Shown: in pieces, positions 7,306 through 7,710 of the stretch
Layout: each line of letters opens with the position of its first letter
Numbering within the stretch: position 1 is the stretch's first letter
Assembly: GCA_028277325.1 (NCBI GenBank)
Contig: JANQGL010000225.1
Span: forward strand, 1-7,710
Direction of reading: 5' to 3'
DNA from: Magnetospira sp.
GTDB taxonomy: Bacteria > Pseudomonadota > Alphaproteobacteria > Rhodospirillales > Magnetospiraceae
Length of the DNA: 7,710 nt
Translations under genes and position numbers: made by a program
Notes under the pieces: model-generated
The model's input: the letters and a program-made list of their open reading frames with translations, nothing else
The model's database searches: none
What the model was told of the DNA's origin: nothing

Positions 7306-7446
7306 GCCGAACACCCCCCCTGACGGACCGGCCCGCAGGGTACCGCACCCCGGTCGCACTGCCGAGCGGCAAAACCGACGCGGCGGCCCTGGCGGCGCGG
7401 CGCCGGTCGGCCTATGCTGCCCCGTCGGCAGCCAGGAGACCCGCCC
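7306..7446. other. Divergent intergenic region between the exonuclease and cobC
   Basis: This 141-bp gap must carry the 5' signals for both flanking genes. A TATGCT at 7413-7418 could be a -10 element for cobC, but no acceptable -35 lies 17 bp upstream. I see no B12-box or other features of a cobalamin riboswitch, and the gap is too short for a full one of usual size. No other repeat or RNA gene is visible. Confidence 0.4.
7434..7439 (+). promoter_or_regulatory. Shine-Dalgarno fixing the TTG start of cobC
   Basis: AGGAGA ends 7 bp before the TTG at 7447. No ATG or GTG in this frame lies at a comparable distance, and the family's N-terminal HGG motif follows ten codons later. The site therefore supports a TTG start. 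Confidence 0.75.
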
Positions 7447-7710
7447 TTGCCCAATCCCACCGACCCCGTTCCGCACGGCGGCCGCCGCGACGCGGCGGCG
7501 GCCCGGTATGGCATCCCGGCCGCGGCGTGGCTCGATCTCTCGACCGGCATCAACCCGGTCCCCTACCCGGTCGGTCCCGTTCCGCCCGAGGCCTGGCACC
7601 GGCTGCCCGACACGGCGGCCGAGGCGGCGCTGCGCGACGCCGCGGCGGCCTGCTACGGGACGCCGGACGGTGCGCGGGTGGTCGCCACCCCGGGCAGCCA
7701 GGCGGCCATT
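7447..7710 (+). CDS. cobC: CobC-like L-threonine-O-3-phosphate decarboxylase, 5' part only
   Basis: Only the first 88 residues are present; the gene runs off the right edge. The sequence has the family's early HGG (residues 10-12), the segment WLDLSTGINPVPYP (28-41), LPDTAAEAALRDAAAACYG (53-71) and ATPGSQAAI (80-88). These match the N-terminus of PLP-dependent threonine-phosphate decarboxylases (CobC in alphaproteobacterial naming, CobD in Salmonella). The family makes (R)-1-amino-2-propanol phosphate, the linker of the cobalamin lower ligand. Fold-type I aminotransferase relatives such as HisC share the fold but not the LDLSTGINP signature. The PLP lysine lies beyond the window, so activity cannot be checked. 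The TTG start is supported by AGGAGA 7 bp upstream. Further cobalamin genes are likely to the right. Confidence 0.85.
   Translation, partial: MPNPTDPVPHGGRRDAAAARYGIPAAAWLDLSTGINPVPYPVGPVPPEAWHRLPDTAAEAALRDAAAACYGTPDGARVVATPGSQAAI

Noticed and set aside
5734..7323. Plus-strand open frame of 529 codons across the dehydrogenase and exonuclease
   Set aside because: It is out of frame with the dehydrogenase and antisense to the exonuclease, both of which have full catalytic motif sets.
7306..7599. Longer start for the minus-strand exonuclease
   Set aside because: The added residues are low-complexity, overlap cobC on the other strand, and precede a start where the exonuclease fold begins immediately.

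Overview
The window is a GC-rich, densely coding bacterial chromosome segment. Base composition, codon use (G/C at nearly every third position) and gene order (radA, cvpA, purF, then a short-chain dehydrogenase) suggest an alphaproteobacterium, probably of the Rhodospirillales type. That placement is an inference from gene content and protein style, not from a marker gene. I see no rRNA, tRNA, insertion sequence, phage gene or CRISPR array. Apart from one AT-richer intergenic stretch, nothing suggests recent transfer.

Left block (1-1631, + strand): ygfZ, a folate-binding protein linked to Fe-S enzyme maintenance, is followed 2 bp later by a small class I SAM-dependent methyltransferase. The pair closes with a clear intrinsic terminator at 1600-1631. 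Next comes about 170 bp of AT-richer non-coding DNA (1632-1799) holding a perfect GCGCAA/TTGCGC inverted repeat. It leads into a small exported protein of unknown function (1800-2228).

Central block (2314-6730, + strand): radA (recombination and DNA repair), cvpA (four-helix membrane protein), purF (first committed step of purine synthesis, of the Fe-S-ligand type) and a YciK-like short-chain dehydrogenase. RadA and CvpA are nearly contiguous, with the cvpA Shine-Dalgarno overlapping the radA stop. A very strong GC hairpin sits between purF and the dehydrogenase gene.

Right block (6739-7710): a minus-strand DEDDh 3'-5' exonuclease converges on the dehydrogenase with only 8 bp between the stop codons. 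A 141-bp divergent gap separates it from the 5' part of a cobC-like threonine-phosphate decarboxylase gene, which runs off the right edge and suggests cobalamin biosynthesis genes beyond the window.

Overall this is mainly housekeeping DNA. I did not find a convincing novel defence or mobile system. The least explained items are the exported protein at 1800-2228 with its upstream repeat, the methyltransferase coupled to ygfZ, and the purF/dehydrogenase intercistronic hairpin.
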